Shown here: one piece after another, positions 43,378-43,792 of the stretch
How the letters are laid out: each line of letters opens with the position of its first letter
Position numbering within the stretch: position 1 is the first letter of the stretch
Assembly: GCA_040756475.1 (NCBI GenBank)
Contig: JBFLZB010000016.1
Span: 1 to 43,792 of the forward strand
Origin: Thermodesulfobacteriota bacterium
GTDB lineage: Bacteria > Desulfobacterota > Deferrisomatia > Deferrisomatales > JACRMM01
DNA: 43,792 nucleotides
Direction of reading: 5' to 3'
Notes under the pieces: model-generated
Database searches by the model: none
What the model was told of the DNA's origin: nothing
Seen by the model: the letters and a program-made list of their open reading frames with translations, nothing else
Program-made: the position numbers and the translations under genes

Positions 43378-43792
43378 ATGAAGATCGCGGTAGTCGGGGC
43401 GGGGGCGATGGGGTGCCTCTTCGGGGGGATGCTCGCCCGGGCGGGGGAGGACGTGGTGCTGGTGGACGTGAGCCCCGCGGCCGTAGAGGCGCTGGGCCGC
43501 CGGGGCGTGCGTCTCTGGGAGGGGGAAAACGTCCGGGACGTGCCGGTCCGGGCGGTCCCGAACCCCGCCGCCGCCGGGCTCGCGGACCTGGTGCTCGTGA
43601 TGGTGAAGGCCCAGCACACGACTTCGGCGGCGGGCTCCCTGGGACCGCTGCTCGGCCCCTGCACGGCGGTCCTCACTCTCCAGAACGGCCTCGGGGCCTC
43701 GGACGTCCTGGCCGAGGCCGTGGGGGCAGAGCGCCTCCTGGTGGGGGTGACGGCCCAGGGGGCGACGCTGCTCGCCCCCGGCGAGGTGCGCC
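43378..43792 (+). CDS. 2-dehydropantoate 2-reductase-like protein (partial, runs off window)
   Basis: The first 138 residues are visible. MKIAVVGAGAMGCLFGGMLARAGEDV is the GxGxxG NADP-binding fold, VMVKAQHT holds the conserved lysine of ketopantoate reductases, and TLQNGLGASDVL the asparagine motif. A GAGG lies five bases before the ATG. The product would be ketopantoate reductase (pantothenate synthesis), but paralogues acting on other 2-oxo acids are common, so no gene symbol is given. Confidence 0.85.
   Translation, partial: MKIAVVGAGAMGCLFGGMLARAGEDVVLVDVSPAAVEALGRRGVRLWEGENVRDVPVRAVPNPAAAGLADLVLVMVKAQHTTSAAGSLGPLLGPCTAVLTLQNGLGASDVLAEAVGAERLLVGVTAQGATLLAPGEVR

Overview
The window is about 43.8 kb of very GC-rich bacterial chromosome. 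Gene content and order (a run of hslV-hslU-argB-argD-argF-argG-argH followed by a small lipoprotein, many receiver and histidine-kinase proteins, a glutaconate-type CoA-transferase pair with an XRE-cupin regulator, COG1313/PflX-type radical SAM protein) point to an anaerobic or metal/sulfur-metabolising lineage of the former Deltaproteobacteria (Desulfuromonadota/Desulfobacterota). That placement is inference; no rRNA, tRNA, CRISPR array or intact insertion sequence was seen.

Layout. 1-7180: signalling island. Two small response regulators (212-850 minus, 1254-1685 plus) and a minus-strand run of receiver fragment, receiver, cobalamin-binding sensor with a Wx9EH motif, PAS-like/zinc protein and hybrid histidine kinase. 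REP-like palindromes flank it. 7180-10474 (minus): DUF1579 protein, CBS-pair plus HPP membrane protein (overlapping genes), and an M24 peptidase-fold protein with altered active-site residues. 10624-18772 (minus): a TetR-controlled YbhGFSR-type exporter operon: TetR, DUF6448 secreted protein, HlyD, two separate ATPases, two ABC-2 permeases, TolC. 19297-19533: a 78-residue protein with three evenly spaced zinc motifs. 19923-28163: phosphate regulon, with pstS divergent from pstC-pstA-pstB-phoU-phoB-phoR, the intergenic gap holding two back-to-back Pho-box arrays each correctly spaced from a -10-like hexamer; an AcuC-type deacetylase follows. 28270-33238: hemolysin III, XRE-cupin regulator, DUF2889 protein, CoA-transferase A and B, radical SAM protein. 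33437-43792: xerC-like recombinase, hslV, hslU, arginine genes argB-D-F-G-H, an FN3 lipoprotein and the start of a panE-like reductase.

How it fits together. The pst/pho block is a self-contained phosphate-starvation module. The exporter operon is a complete tripartite envelope pump with its own repressor. The arginine genes carry acetylglutamate through to arginine. The most unusual protein system is the B12-sensor/zinc-PAS/hybrid-kinase cluster. The most unusual DNA feature is that nearly every spacer from 23.6 to 40.9 kb carries its own short degenerate tandem or palindromic repeat (6- to 9-base units), several folding as inverted pairs; a separate ~90-bp repeat ends in a promoter-like -35 element in front of two genes.
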